Positions 52,388-61,063 of a stretch of 64,000 bases of DNA are shown piece after piece. The notes under the pieces are model-generated. The model had not been told where the DNA came from. It saw only the letters and a list, made by a program, of their open reading frames with translations, and ran no database searches. Position numbers and translations under genes: made by a program. Positions within the stretch are counted from its first letter, which is position 1. Every line of letters starts with the position of its first letter. The stretch is from Orrella sp037026685 (GTDB lineage: Bacteria; Pseudomonadota; Gammaproteobacteria; Burkholderiales; Burkholderiaceae_B): positions 24,363 to 88,362 of the forward strand of contig NZ_JBANET010000020.1 of NCBI RefSeq assembly GCF_037026685.1, in the 5' to 3' direction.

Positions 52388-54042
52388 TGGAGGGATCCCA
52401 CCTTGAGCTTGAAAACCCAGCGCGCCAGCGCCAGGGGAACAAAGATCGTCAGCAGCAGCACCAGGCTGTAGGCGCATGCCAGGGCCAGGCGGCCGCTGTC
52501 TATCTGCTGGAAGACTTCGATGGGCATGGTGTTCATGCCGCCGAAATAAAGCACCACGGTGGCCGAGAGCTCCGAGAGGGTGGTGACCCACATCAGGACG
52601 GCCGCGGCGACCACCGAAGGTCCGATGACGGGTAGCACCACCCGCCAGAAGCTGCGCAAGGGGCTGACGCCCAGGCTCATCGAGGCTTCCTCTATGGAAT
52701 CCTTGAGGTTGTGCAGGGGACCGGCGGCGGCGCGCACGCTGGTGGGCACGCGCCGCAGGAAATAGGCCAGCGCCATGATCACCCAGCTGCCGGTCAGCAC
52801 CAGCCAGCCGCTGTTGAAGGCGTTGATCAGGGCAATGCCCAGGACGGTTCCAGCGATGGTCAGCGGCAGCATCACCAGCACGTCGAGGGCGTGCGTAAGC
52901 ATCGACCGCCGCTTGACGATCAGGTACGCGCTGGCGATGGAAAACACGATCCCGGCCGCTGTCGCGATGGACGCGAGAAACAGCGAGTTGTACAGAGGTT
53001 CGGGCGCGCGAACCATCGCGTGCTGCACGTGCGCCAGCGTAAAGCCGCCATAGCGCAGCACCGGCCCTACCGATGGTGTGAAGGCAGTTACCACGACCAC
53101 CAGCGCCGGCAGCAGGGACAATGCCACGATGCCCAGCACCGCCGCACTGGCAAGCACCGCGCGCCAGCCCGCAATGGGTTGCGCATGCGGGCTGCGACCC
53201 GGTTCCATCTGGAACTGGCGTCGTTCCACCACCAGCTTCTGCACCAGCAGCAGTCCCGCGCCCAAGAACACCAGCAGGCAGGCCATGGTCGTCTGCATCT
53301 GCGGATTGCCGCCCATTTCGCTGACGAACTCGTTATAGGCCCTGACGGCCAATACCGGGGTGCGCGCACCCAGGACCGCCGGCACGCCGAAGCTGCCGAT
53401 GACATGAGTGAAAACGATCAGCGCGCCGGCGAAGGCGCTGGGCAAGAGCAGCGGCAGCGTAACGCCGCCCAGCACCCGGCTCATCGGGCGGCCCAGGCTC
53501 TGCGCGGCTTCTTCCAGGCTGCGGTCCATCGATTTCAGGCCCACCAGCACCGCCACGAAGGCGTACACGTAGTTGTTCAGGGTCATGACGAAGACCAATC
53601 CCCACCACGAGTAGAGCGAGGGCAGTTCCACGCCCAGCGGCGCCAGCAGGGCGTTGACCAGTCCCTGGCGCCCCAGCAGCAGCACCCAGGCCGCGGCCAC
53701 CACGACATCCGGTATCACCAGGGTGACCAGGGGCAAGGCCGTGACCAGCCCGGCCAGCGGGAAACGCCAGCGCGCCACCACGAGTGCCAGCGCGCCTCCC
53801 ACCAGCATCGATGTCGTCGTGACGGCCGCTCCCAATATCAACGTATTGAAGAAGACCTCGCGGTACGAAGCATCGGAGAAGAACCGGACATAGCCGTCCA
53901 GGCCGGCCCGGCCGTCCGGGCCGATCAGGGATTTGCCCAGCATGCCGGCCAGCGGCCAGATCAGGAAGATCGCCAGTAGCCCGAGGGCCAGGACGGCTGT
54001 CGTCAGCCATGCGGGATCGCGTCGAAGGTTGCCCAGCATCAT
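52384..54042 (-). CDS. ABC transporter permease, fused double unit
   Basis: 552 aa with about twelve transmembrane helices in two repeats. Each half has an EAA-type loop (EEAAQSLG near residue 188 and EEASMSLG near residue 450), so it forms both permease halves in one chain, as in FbpB-type importers. It pairs with the ATPase just upstream and the binding protein at 55147. The ATG at 54042 overlaps the ATPase stop by 4 nt. Confidence 0.88.
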   Translation of the reverse strand: MMLGNLRRDPAWLTTAVLALGLLAIFLIWPLAGMLGKSLIGPDGRAGLDGYVRFFSDASYREVFFNTLILGAAVTTTSMLVGGALALVVARWRFPLAGLVTALPLVTLVIPDVVVAAAWVLLLGRQGLVNALLAPLGVELPSLYSWWGLVFVMTLNNYVYAFVAVLVGLKSMDRSLEEAAQSLGRPMSRVLGGVTLPLLLPSAFAGALIVFTHVIGSFGVPAVLGARTPVLAVRAYNEFVSEMGGNPQMQTTMACLLVFLGAGLLLVQKLVVERRQFQMEPGRSPHAQPIAGWRAVLASAAVLGIVALSLLPALVVVVTAFTPSVGPVLRYGGFTLAHVQHAMVRAPEPLYNSLFLASIATAAGIVFSIASAYLIVKRRSMLTHALDVLVMLPLTIAGTVLGIALINAFNSGWLVLTGSWVIMALAYFLRRVPTSVRAAAGPLHNLKDSIEEASMSLGVSPLRSFWRVVLPVIGPSVVAAAVLMWVTTLSELSATVVLYFGGMNTMPIEVFQQIDSGRLALACAYSLVLLLTIFVPLALARWVFKLKVGSLQ

Positions 54043-55100
54043 GATGCCCGCACGATCCGCGCATCGCGCGGCAAGTCCAGAGTGACGGCTTCGCCCCGCG
54101 CGCGCAGACGCCCATGCTGCGTGGTGCGCAGGTCCACCCGCAGCGCGCCGGCAGCCGTGCGGACCGTGTAGCCGGTGATGCTGCCGCGAAATTCCACGTG
54201 CTCGATCACGCCCGCGATCTGGCCTTCGACCGCGCGGCTGTCCGGCCCGAACTGCATTTCTTCGCTGCGCACGGCAAGCTGCGCGCCCGCGTTTACCGAA
54301 ACATCGCAGCGGGTCAGGACGATGCCGGCGGCCGTGCGCAGCCGGCGCAGGCCGTCGGCGGGCGGCAGCTCCTGCTCGATGGGGATCAGATTGGCGCTGC
54401 CCACGAAATCGGCGACGAAGGCCGTGCGCGGATGCGCATAGATTTCCCGCGGTTCGCCCGTCTGGACGATGCGGCCGCGGTCCATCACCGCGACCAGGTC
54501 GGACATGGCCAGCGCTTCCTCCTGGTCGTGGGTCACGAACACGGTCGTGATGCCGGCTTCGGTCTGCAGGTCCCGGATCATGCTGCGCAGTTCGACGCGC
54601 AGCTTGACGTCCAGCGCCGATAGGGGCTCGTCCAGCAGCAGCAGCCTGGGCTCGATGACCAGGGCGCGCGCCATCGCCACCCGCTGGCGCTGGCCGCCGG
54701 ACAGGCCTGCCGGCGCGCGGTCGGCGAATGCCTCCAGGCCCACGCGCTGCAGCATGTGCAAGGCCCGGTCGCGCGCCTGGGAGCGGGGCACGTTGCGTGC
54801 CGCCAGTCCGTAGCAGACGTTGTCCAGCACCGAACGGTCGGGAAAGAGCGCATAGTCCTGGAACACCATGCCCACGCCGCGCCGGTGCACCGGCACGTCC
54901 GTGACATCGTCATTGCCGAACAGGATCTGCCCCGAATCCGGGCGGACAAAACCGCCCAGCATCCGCAGCAAGGTCGTCTTGCCGCACCCGGACGGTCCCA
55001 GCAGCGTGAAGAACTTGCCGCTGGGGATGACCAGGTCCAGATCCTGGAAGAGCTTGTGCCGTCCATAGCTCTGGGCGATGGACCTGAATGAAACCTGCAT
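54039..55100 (-). CDS. ABC transporter ATP-binding protein
   Basis: 353 aa. Walker A GPSGCGKTT near residue 39, signature LSGGQRQR, Walker B LLLLDEPLSALD and the switch His in FVTHDQEEA. A C-terminal TOBE-type domain starts near residue 270, typical of the iron/spermidine/phosphonate importer class. I took the ATG at 55100 (MQVSFRSIA); the frame extends upstream but that part overlaps the binding-protein gene's end. Located between the binding protein and the permease. Confidence 0.9.
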   Translation of the reverse strand: MQVSFRSIAQSYGRHKLFQDLDLVIPSGKFFTLLGPSGCGKTTLLRMLGGFVRPDSGQILFGNDDVTDVPVHRRGVGMVFQDYALFPDRSVLDNVCYGLAARNVPRSQARDRALHMLQRVGLEAFADRAPAGLSGGQRQRVAMARALVIEPRLLLLDEPLSALDVKLRVELRSMIRDLQTEAGITTVFVTHDQEEALAMSDLVAVMDRGRIVQTGEPREIYAHPRTAFVADFVGSANLIPIEQELPPADGLRRLRTAAGIVLTRCDVSVNAGAQLAVRSEEMQFGPDSRAVEGQIAGVIEHVEFRGSITGYTVRTAAGALRVDLRTTQHGRLRARGEAVTLDLPRDARIVRAS

Positions 55101-55146
55101 GTTCCGGCCTTCTATGTGAGGTTTGCCATTGCGCGGCGACCCGCGC

Positions 55147-56130
55147 TCAGCGCGCGTTGACCAGTTGGCGCCATTGAGACAGGAAGGCCGAACGCTCCGC
55201 GGCCATCCGCGCATCGTCCAGCGGCACCAGCGCGATGCTCGAGAGCGCGGGCAGATCCGACAGAGCGGCCACGTCGATGTCCTGGCGCAAGGGGCGGCGG
55301 TATGCGCTTTTGAATATCTCGGTTTGCGCCTGGCGCGATGCCAGGAATTCGTAAAGCTTGCGGGCCGGCTGCGGATTCTTGCCGCCCTTGATCAGGGCCA
55401 TGCCTTCTGGAGAGAGGAAGGTTCCTTCGGCCGGATAGACCAGTTCGATGTCCTTGAGTCCGCCGGCCACATACTCGTAGGCGGCATATTCCATGGTCAC
55501 CGCGACGGCGAATTCGCCCTTGGCCACGCCTTCGTAGGCCGCCGAGGTAGTGCCCACGATTACCGCATTGCGCGCCACCTGCGCCAGGACCTCTTCGCCG
55601 AGCAGGCGGCGCAGGCCATACAGGGCAACGAAGGAGGCACTGCTGCGCTCCGGATCGGGAATGACGATCCTGCCTTTCCATTTCGGTTCGCCCAGTTCGG
55701 CCCAGCTCTTGGGCGGCAGGTCTTTTCCGAGTTGCCGCCGGTTGACCATCAGCACGGTCACGTGCGTGTTCGTGCCCAGCCACAGGCCGTCGGGGTTGCG
55801 GTAGGCAGGGGGGATCGCCTCGGCTTGTGGCGATCGATACGGCTCGAATAGCTCGTGGAATTCGCCCAAGGTGGACAGCCCGCCGGACCAGAAGAGGTCG
55901 CCCAGCGGGTTGGCCGCCTCGGCCTTGATGCGCTGCATCAGCGCACCCGTGCCGGCGCGTACCACCGATACCCGGATCCGGGGATACTCCTTGGCGAACG
56001 CGCCCAGGACGCGGTTCACGGTTTCCACGTTATTGGAGGAGTACAGCACCACCTGGTCCGCCCAGGCAGGACGCGCCAGCCATGGGGAGGCAATGAGCAG
56101 AACGCATAATACAAGTAGTCTTTTTGTCAC
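55147..56130 (-). CDS. ABC transporter periplasmic binding protein (Fe3+/2-aminoethylphosphonate class)
   Basis: 327 aa from a GTG at 56130, preceded by AAGGGG; a longer frame begins at 56196 but the GTG start yields a clean signal peptide (VTKRLLVLCVLLIASPWLA, cleaved near AWA-DQ). The mature domain (VVLYSSNNVETVNRVLGAFAKEYP) has the class-1 AfuA/PhnS-type fold. With the downstream transporter and PphA, L-phosphonoalanine is the natural ligand guess. First gene of the operon. Confidence 0.86.
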   Translation of the reverse strand: MTKRLLVLCVLLIASPWLARPAWADQVVLYSSNNVETVNRVLGAFAKEYPRIRVSVVRAGTGALMQRIKAEAANPLGDLFWSGGLSTLGEFHELFEPYRSPQAEAIPPAYRNPDGLWLGTNTHVTVLMVNRRQLGKDLPPKSWAELGEPKWKGRIVIPDPERSSASFVALYGLRRLLGEEVLAQVARNAVIVGTTSAAYEGVAKGEFAVAVTMEYAAYEYVAGGLKDIELVYPAEGTFLSPEGMALIKGGKNPQPARKLYEFLASRQAQTEIFKSAYRRPLRQDIDVAALSDLPALSSIALVPLDDARMAAERSAFLSQWRQLVNAR

Positions 56131-56235
56131 GAGAATTCCCCTTATGAGGGCTGTTGGTCGAACAACCCATTCTCTATATTGACCTTTGGGGCGCAATCGT
56201 GGCTAGATGACAGTATTCTTGTTATTGATCACACA

Positions 56236-57132
56236 ATGCGTTTTACTCATAAGAACGCCACCAGTTTTCCCTTGGTCGCCTTGCGGGCGTTCACTACCGT
56301 GGGCCGCTACAAAAGCTTCACGCGCGCCGCCGGTGTGCTGGGCGTCACGCAGGGCGCGATCAGCCGCCACGTCGCCACGCTGGAGTCCTTCGCCGATTGC
56401 CGGCTGTTCGTGCGCAAGGGTTCGTCCATCGAATTTACGCCCGAGGGGCTGCAGCTGTTCGAGGCGGTCAAGGACGCCATGTCCACCATCGAGTTGACGA
56501 TGCAGTTGCTGGCCCAGCGGGGACGCCAGCATGACCGGCTGCGGGTCAGGACTTCCATGCCCAGCTTCGCGATGACGGTGGTGGTGCCTTCGCTGGGCGA
56601 TTACCTGGCCCGGCATGGCGTGCAGGTCGATGTCATCACTTCCTTGTCCCCGCCGCAGGCGGGCGACGATTTCGACGTGCTGATCACCCGCGACTTGAGC
56701 CTGCCCGGCACGGAAAGCTGGGAGTTGGTACGCGAGGAACTCGTGTGCGTGGCCTCGCCCGCCCTGGTGGCCGCACACCAGGCCCAGGCCGGGGAAACGT
56801 GGCCGATGGTGGCGGCCAGGTCCCGGCCTGACATGGTGGCTACCTGGGCCCTGGGCGCGGACAGGGTGCCCGAGCACCTGCGGGTGCTGGCGACCTACGA
56901 CCACCTGTTCCTGGCGATCACCGCCGCCGTCGGCGGCGCAGGGTTCCTGGTGGCGCCGCACCTGCTCGTCATGGACCAGCTGCGCGCTGGCGCCTTGGTG
57001 CTGGCCGACGAGCGCAGGATCCCGTCGGGCGCCAGCTACGTCGCCTACCTGCACGCGCGCAGCGCCCATGCCCAGGCCGCCAGGCAGTTCTGCCGCTGGC
57101 TCAAGGGACGCTTGCGCGAGGGCCGGCCTTGA
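56236..57132 (+). CDS. LysR-type regulator of the phosphonoalanine operon
   Basis: 298 aa. The N-terminal HTH is FTRAAGVLGVTQGAISRHVATLE and the C-terminal effector domain is about residues 95-295. Divergent from the binding-protein gene, with a 105-bp gap that contains a possible -35/-10 (TTGACC at 56179-56184 and CTAGAT at 56203-56208). The ATG at 56236 is the most LysR-like start; a longer frame begins at 56179. Activation of the phosphonate operon is inferred. Confidence 0.86.
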   Translation: MRFTHKNATSFPLVALRAFTTVGRYKSFTRAAGVLGVTQGAISRHVATLESFADCRLFVRKGSSIEFTPEGLQLFEAVKDAMSTIELTMQLLAQRGRQHDRLRVRTSMPSFAMTVVVPSLGDYLARHGVQVDVITSLSPPQAGDDFDVLITRDLSLPGTESWELVREELVCVASPALVAAHQAQAGETWPMVAARSRPDMVATWALGADRVPEHLRVLATYDHLFLAITAAVGGAGFLVAPHLLVMDQLRAGALVLADERRIPSGASYVAYLHARSAHAQAARQFCRWLKGRLREGRP

Positions 57133-57165
57133 AATGGCGCGCGCCCCTGCGTTCGCGCCGGCTTT

Positions 57166-58155
57166 CTACAACCGCCTCAAATAAGGCAGCTCTTCCGGCA
57201 CGAACTGCCCCGCAAACGCCTCGATGCGCATAATGGCGCGGCTGCTCGATCCTTGCAGGTGACGCTTGAGCAACTGGGCGGCCGCGGCGGGCCGGCCCGC
57301 GCGCAGGCTTTGGACGATCTCAAGGTGCTCGGCCAGGAAAGGCTCGGTCGGAAACAGGCGCGGCATCCAGTTGTAGAGATAGCGGTGGGCGATCAGCAGC
57401 GATTGCGGCAGCGCCAGCGCCTGCATCATCGTCTGCTTGCCGCAGTACGACAGCAAGGTAACGTGCAGCTCCTGCTCCAGGCTGTCCAGCAAGGGGCCGT
57501 CGATGGTCCTGGGATGCGCGATGGCCTGCTGCAGGTGCCTGGCCATTTGGTCGAGCAGGCCCGGCGGCAGCTTGCCGTAGGCATCGCGCAGCACCGCGGG
57601 CTCGATCAGGCCGCGCAGTTCGTACAGCTGGCCGACGTGTTCGGGCGTCAGGGCGGGCGCCAGCCAGCGCGAGCTTTCGTCCTTGCGCAGCAGCCCCTGC
57701 TGCTGCAGCCTGCCGATCACGTCGCGCGCTACCGTGCGGCTGACCTGGTAGTGGCGGGCAAGCATGGCCTCGTTGACCTGCCAGCCCGCAAAAGAGGTGC
57801 GCGCGGCGATCTGGCTTTCGACCTCCGCATAAATGGGCGCCCAGCTGGGCCGGGCCTGCAGGCGCAAGTCCGGTCCGGCCTCATGCGCGCGCGACGCGGC
57901 GCTGGCGCCGTGGCGCGGCGGCCTGCCCGGCGCCAAGGCGCGCACCGCATAGCCGCGGCCGGGGAGCTTATCGAGCAGGCCCTCGGCCTGCAGGGCCTGC
58001 AGCGCCTGCCGCGCCGGCGCGCGGCTGATGCCGAACTGCGCGGCCACGCCCGATTCGAGCACCCGGTCGCCGGCCGGCAGCTTGCCCTCGCGGATCTGCG
58101 AGGCCAGGATATCGAAGGCTCGCTGGTAGAGCCGCGCGGCTGCGCCTTTGGTCAT
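57166..58155 (-). CDS. GntR-family regulator with two winged-helix domains and an FCD domain
   Basis: 329 aa, longer than the usual 220-250 of FadR/VanR-type GntR proteins. The first wHTH spans about residues 8-70 (LESGVAAQFGISRAPARQALQAL). A linker precedes a second GntR-like wHTH at about 108-168 (NEAMLARHYQVSRTVARDVIGRL). The FCD ligand domain follows (LYELRGLIEPAVLRDA onward). A tandem HTH GntR is uncommon. It lies beside, and on the same strand as, an SDR gene. Ligand probably a small carboxylic acid, as for most FCD proteins. Confidence 0.85.
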   Translation of the reverse strand: MTKGAAARLYQRAFDILASQIREGKLPAGDRVLESGVAAQFGISRAPARQALQALQAEGLLDKLPGRGYAVRALAPGRPPRHGASAASRAHEAGPDLRLQARPSWAPIYAEVESQIAARTSFAGWQVNEAMLARHYQVSRTVARDVIGRLQQQGLLRKDESSRWLAPALTPEHVGQLYELRGLIEPAVLRDAYGKLPPGLLDQMARHLQQAIAHPRTIDGPLLDSLEQELHVTLLSYCGKQTMMQALALPQSLLIAHRYLYNWMPRLFPTEPFLAEHLEIVQSLRAGRPAAAAQLLKRHLQGSSSRAIMRIEAFAGQFVPEELPYLRRL

Positions 58156-58201
58156 GGATGGTCCGGGGCCGGTCTTGCCGCGATTCTATGCGAGCCGCCG
58201 C

Positions 58202-58969
58202 TCAGATGCCCGAGCTCAGGTAGCCGCCATCGACGCGCAGCGTGGCGCCGTTGACGAAAGCCGCCGCGGGCGAGGCCAGGTAGATCGCCGCGCCGACCAG
58301 CTCGTCGACCTCGCCCATCCGTCCCATGGCGCTGCGCCGGGCGGCTTCTTCCTTGCGGGCCTGAGGCATGCGCTCGCGGTTCAGCTCGGTCGGGAAAAAG
58401 CCCGGCGCAATGGCGTTCACGCGCACGCCCTGGCCGCCCCATTCGGCGGCGAAGGTCTGCGTCAGGCCCGCCACGCCCCATTTGCTGGCGCAATAGGCCG
58501 CGCCCTGGGACCAGCCGGTGTGAGCGGAAAGCGAGGTGATGTTGATGATCGCGCCCGCGCCTCGCCCGAGCATGCGTTTGCCGAAGGCGACGCAGGAGAA
58601 ATAGACGCTCTTGAGATTGGTGTCGAGGATGGCGTCGTATTCGGCCTCGGTGGTCTGGATGGCCGGCTTGATGGCAAGGGTGCCCTGGCAATTGACCAGG
58701 ATGTCCACGGGGCCATGCGACTGGTCGAGCCGGGCGGCCAGCGCCTCCAGTTCGCCGACCTGGCGGGCGTCCAGCGTGTGGACGGCGTCGTCGCCGGCCC
58801 GCAGCGCCTGCGCCACGCGCAGCAGCTTGGCGCGGTCGCGCCCGGCCAGCAGCACGCGGGCGCCGGCCTTGGCCATGCCCTGGGCCAGCGCCGCGCCGAT
58901 GCCGCCGCCCGCGCCGATGACCAGCGCGGTACGGCCGGCCAGCGAGAAATCCTGCATGTCGAAACCCAT
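58202..58969 (-). CDS. Short-chain dehydrogenase/reductase
   Basis: 255 aa classical SDR from the ATG at 58969 (MGFDMQDFSL; AGGAG is 8 nt upstream). NAD motif GAGGGIG, NCQG, active-site Ser/Tyr/Lys as ITSLS and YCASKWG, and VDGG near the C-terminus. Divergent from the SDR at 59180, with a dyad (59055-59074) between them. Its stop is 46 nt from the GntR gene on the same strand, so they may be one unit. Substrate unknown. Confidence 0.88.
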   Translation of the reverse strand: MGFDMQDFSLAGRTALVIGAGGGIGAALAQGMAKAGARVLLAGRDRAKLLRVAQALRAGDDAVHTLDARQVGELEALAARLDQSHGPVDILVNCQGTLAIKPAIQTTEAEYDAILDTNLKSVYFSCVAFGKRMLGRGAGAIINITSLSAHTGWSQGAAYCASKWGVAGLTQTFAAEWGGQGVRVNAIAPGFFPTELNRERMPQARKEEAARRSAMGRMGEVDELVGAAIYLASPAAAFVNGATLRVDGGYLSSGI

Positions 58970-59054
58970 CTGCTGCTCCTGAAGGCGCTGCCGGGCCATG
59001 GCGGCCCGGCCGGTGCGGCGCGCGCAAAAACCGATTGCCAGCCGCGCGATTAAT

Positions 59055-59074
59055 GTTTAGTGTACGCATTAGAC
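59055..59074. promoter_or_regulatory. Imperfect dyad between divergent SDR operons, candidate GntR operator
   Basis: GTTTAGTG-TACG-CATTAGAC: the two arms match at 6 of 8 positions and the block is AT-rich in GC-rich surroundings. It sits about midway in the 210-bp divergent gap, where the nearby GntR protein is expected to bind. Confidence 0.5.
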
Positions 59075-59179
59075 GTTTTAAGGCGCAAGCGCGCAGGCCG
59101 TCGCGCTGGCGCGGATTCGGACAAACCATCCAGAAAAACCATCAGGGCGCCCTCGCCCCAAGGTGGCAGGAGACAGGAC

Positions 59180-59923
59180 ATGGCGGCTCGTCTGCAAGGA
59201 AAACGCGCGCTCGTGACCGGCGCCGGCCAGGGCATAGGCCGGGCCATCGCCCTGGCCATGGTCCAGGAGGGCGCCTCGGTGCTGGCCACCAGCCGCAGCG
59301 GCGCCAAGCTTGCCGACCTTCCCTCGCTCGATGCCCGCATAGAAACCGCCGCGCTGGACGTTACCGACGAGCAGGCCGTGGCGCGCACCGTGCAGGCCGC
59401 CGGCCAGATCGACGTGCTGGTCAATTGCGCCGGCCTAGTCCTGAACGGCACCGTCCTGGATTGCTCCTTGCAGGACTGGCGGCGCAGCATCGACCACAAC
59501 GCCACGGGGGTCTTCCTGATGACGCGGGCGGCCCTGCCCGTGATGCTGCGCCGCCGCGGCGGGGCCATCGTCAATGTGGCCTCGGTGGCCTCCAGCCTGG
59601 CGGGCGTGGCCAACCGGGCGGCCTACGGGGCCAGCAAGGCCGCGGTCATCGGCCTGACCAAGGCCGTCGCGCGCGACTTCATTGCCCAGGGACTGCGCTG
59701 CAATGCCCTGTGTCCCGGCACCACGGATACGCCCTCGCTGCAGGAACGCATACAGTCCAGTCCCGACAGCGAGCGGGCGCGCCGCGAATTCATCGCGCGC
59801 CAGCCCATGGGCAGGCTGGGCACGGTGCAGGAGATGGCCGCCGCGGCGGTCTTCCTGGCCAGCGACGAATCGGCATTCATGACGGGCAGCGTGCTCGTCA
59901 TCGACGGAGGACAGACGCTGTGA
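59180..59923 (+). CDS. Short-chain dehydrogenase/reductase
   Basis: 247 aa classical SDR. TGAGQGIG near residue 13, NCAG, VASVAS, the Tyr/Lys pair YGASKAA near 150, and VIDGG. It resembles the BDH2/KDF dehydrogenase group, but substrate is not readable. AGGAGACAGGAC precedes the ATG. Its stop overlaps the start of the Ldh2-type gene (GTGA), so the two enzymes are coupled. First gene of the operon ending in the TRAP transporter. Confidence 0.9.
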   Translation: MAARLQGKRALVTGAGQGIGRAIALAMVQEGASVLATSRSGAKLADLPSLDARIETAALDVTDEQAVARTVQAAGQIDVLVNCAGLVLNGTVLDCSLQDWRRSIDHNATGVFLMTRAALPVMLRRRGGAIVNVASVASSLAGVANRAAYGASKAAVIGLTKAVARDFIAQGLRCNALCPGTTDTPSLQERIQSSPDSERARREFIARQPMGRLGTVQEMAAAAVFLASDESAFMTGSVLVIDGGQTL

Positions 59924-61017
59924 ACGATCGCGCCCATGCCCGCCCCGCAGCCGCCATCGACGCGCTGCGGGCCTTCTGCGTGCAGGCCTTGCTGGCCGCC
60001 GGGGCCGACGAGCCCACCGCCGATGCCGCCGCGCGGGCCATGATGCATGCCAGCCGCCTGGGCGTGGACAGCCACGGGGTACGCCTGCTGCCGCACTACA
60101 TCCAGGCCATCGAGGGCGGACGCGTGAACGGCCGGCCCAGGCTGTCCTTGACGCAGCAGGCCGCGTCGGTGGCCGTGCTCGATGCCGACGATGCCCACGG
60201 CGCGCTGGCCACTTACCGAGGGATGGAGCAGGCGGTGGCGCTGGCCGGCCGGCAAGGCATAGGCGCCGTGGCCATCCGCAACTCCTCGCATTTCGGCCCG
60301 GCCGGCGCCTACGCGCTGCACGCGGCGCAGTCCGGCTGCATCGGCCTGGTCTTTTGCAATTCGGACAGCTTCGTGCGCCTGCACGACGGCGCCTCGCGCT
60401 TTCACGGCACCAATCCGATCGCCTGCGCCGTGCCGGCGGGCAGCGGCGATCCCTGGCTGCTGGACATGGCGACCAGCGCGATACCTTACAACCGCGTGCG
60501 GCTTTACCAGAGCCTGGGGCTGCCCTTGCCGCAGGCCGTGGCCTCGGACGAGCGGGGCCGCGATGTGCGCGATGCGGCGCAGGTCGACATGCTCGCGCCG
60601 CTGGGCGGCGAGTTCGGCTTCAAGGGCGCCGCCCTGGCAGGGCTGGCCGAGATCCTGAGCGCGGCCCTGAGCGGCATGAAGTTCAGCAGCGAGATCGCGC
60701 CGATGGCCGGTCCGGATTTCTCCACGCCCCGCGGGCTGGGGGCATTCGTGATGGCCATCGATCCGCGCGCCTTCCTGCCGGCGGACCTGTTCCAAGCCGC
60801 CATGACGCGTTACCTGCAGGCGCTGCGCAGTTCGCCGGCGCGCGAAGGCGCGGCCGTGCTGGCGCCGGGTGACCGCGAGTGGGCGGTGGCGCGCGAGCGG
60901 GCCGCGCACGGCGTACCGGTGGATCCCGATACCGAGGCCGCGTTCCGGCAGCTGTCGGAACGCTTCGGCCTGCCCCTGCCTTTCGGCCCGGCCGAGGGCA
61001 AGACATTACCTGGCTGA
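59920..61017 (+). CDS. Ldh2/malate-type NAD(P)-dependent oxidoreductase
   Basis: 365 aa from a GTG at 59920. Ldh_2 family (malate/L-sulfolactate/ureidoglycolate dehydrogenases; also YiaK). Seen are MHASRLGVDSHGVRLLPHY near residue 42 with the conserved Ser-His pair, RNSSHFGPAGAY near residue 120 and the nucleotide region LLDMATSAIPYNRV. Followed by TRAP genes, as yiaK is by yiaMNO in E. coli, so a 2-oxo or 2-hydroxy acid brought in by that transporter is likely. Not a typical LDH. Confidence 0.87.
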   Translation: MNDRAHARPAAAIDALRAFCVQALLAAGADEPTADAAARAMMHASRLGVDSHGVRLLPHYIQAIEGGRVNGRPRLSLTQQAASVAVLDADDAHGALATYRGMEQAVALAGRQGIGAVAIRNSSHFGPAGAYALHAAQSGCIGLVFCNSDSFVRLHDGASRFHGTNPIACAVPAGSGDPWLLDMATSAIPYNRVRLYQSLGLPLPQAVASDERGRDVRDAAQVDMLAPLGGEFGFKGAALAGLAEILSAALSGMKFSSEIAPMAGPDFSTPRGLGAFVMAIDPRAFLPADLFQAAMTRYLQALRSSPAREGAAVLAPGDREWAVARERAAHGVPVDPDTEAAFRQLSERFGLPLPFGPAEGKTLPG

Positions 61018-61063
61018 AGCACCGTTCCCGCGCGGGCCGCGCGCATCTCAAGAGGAAAAGATC

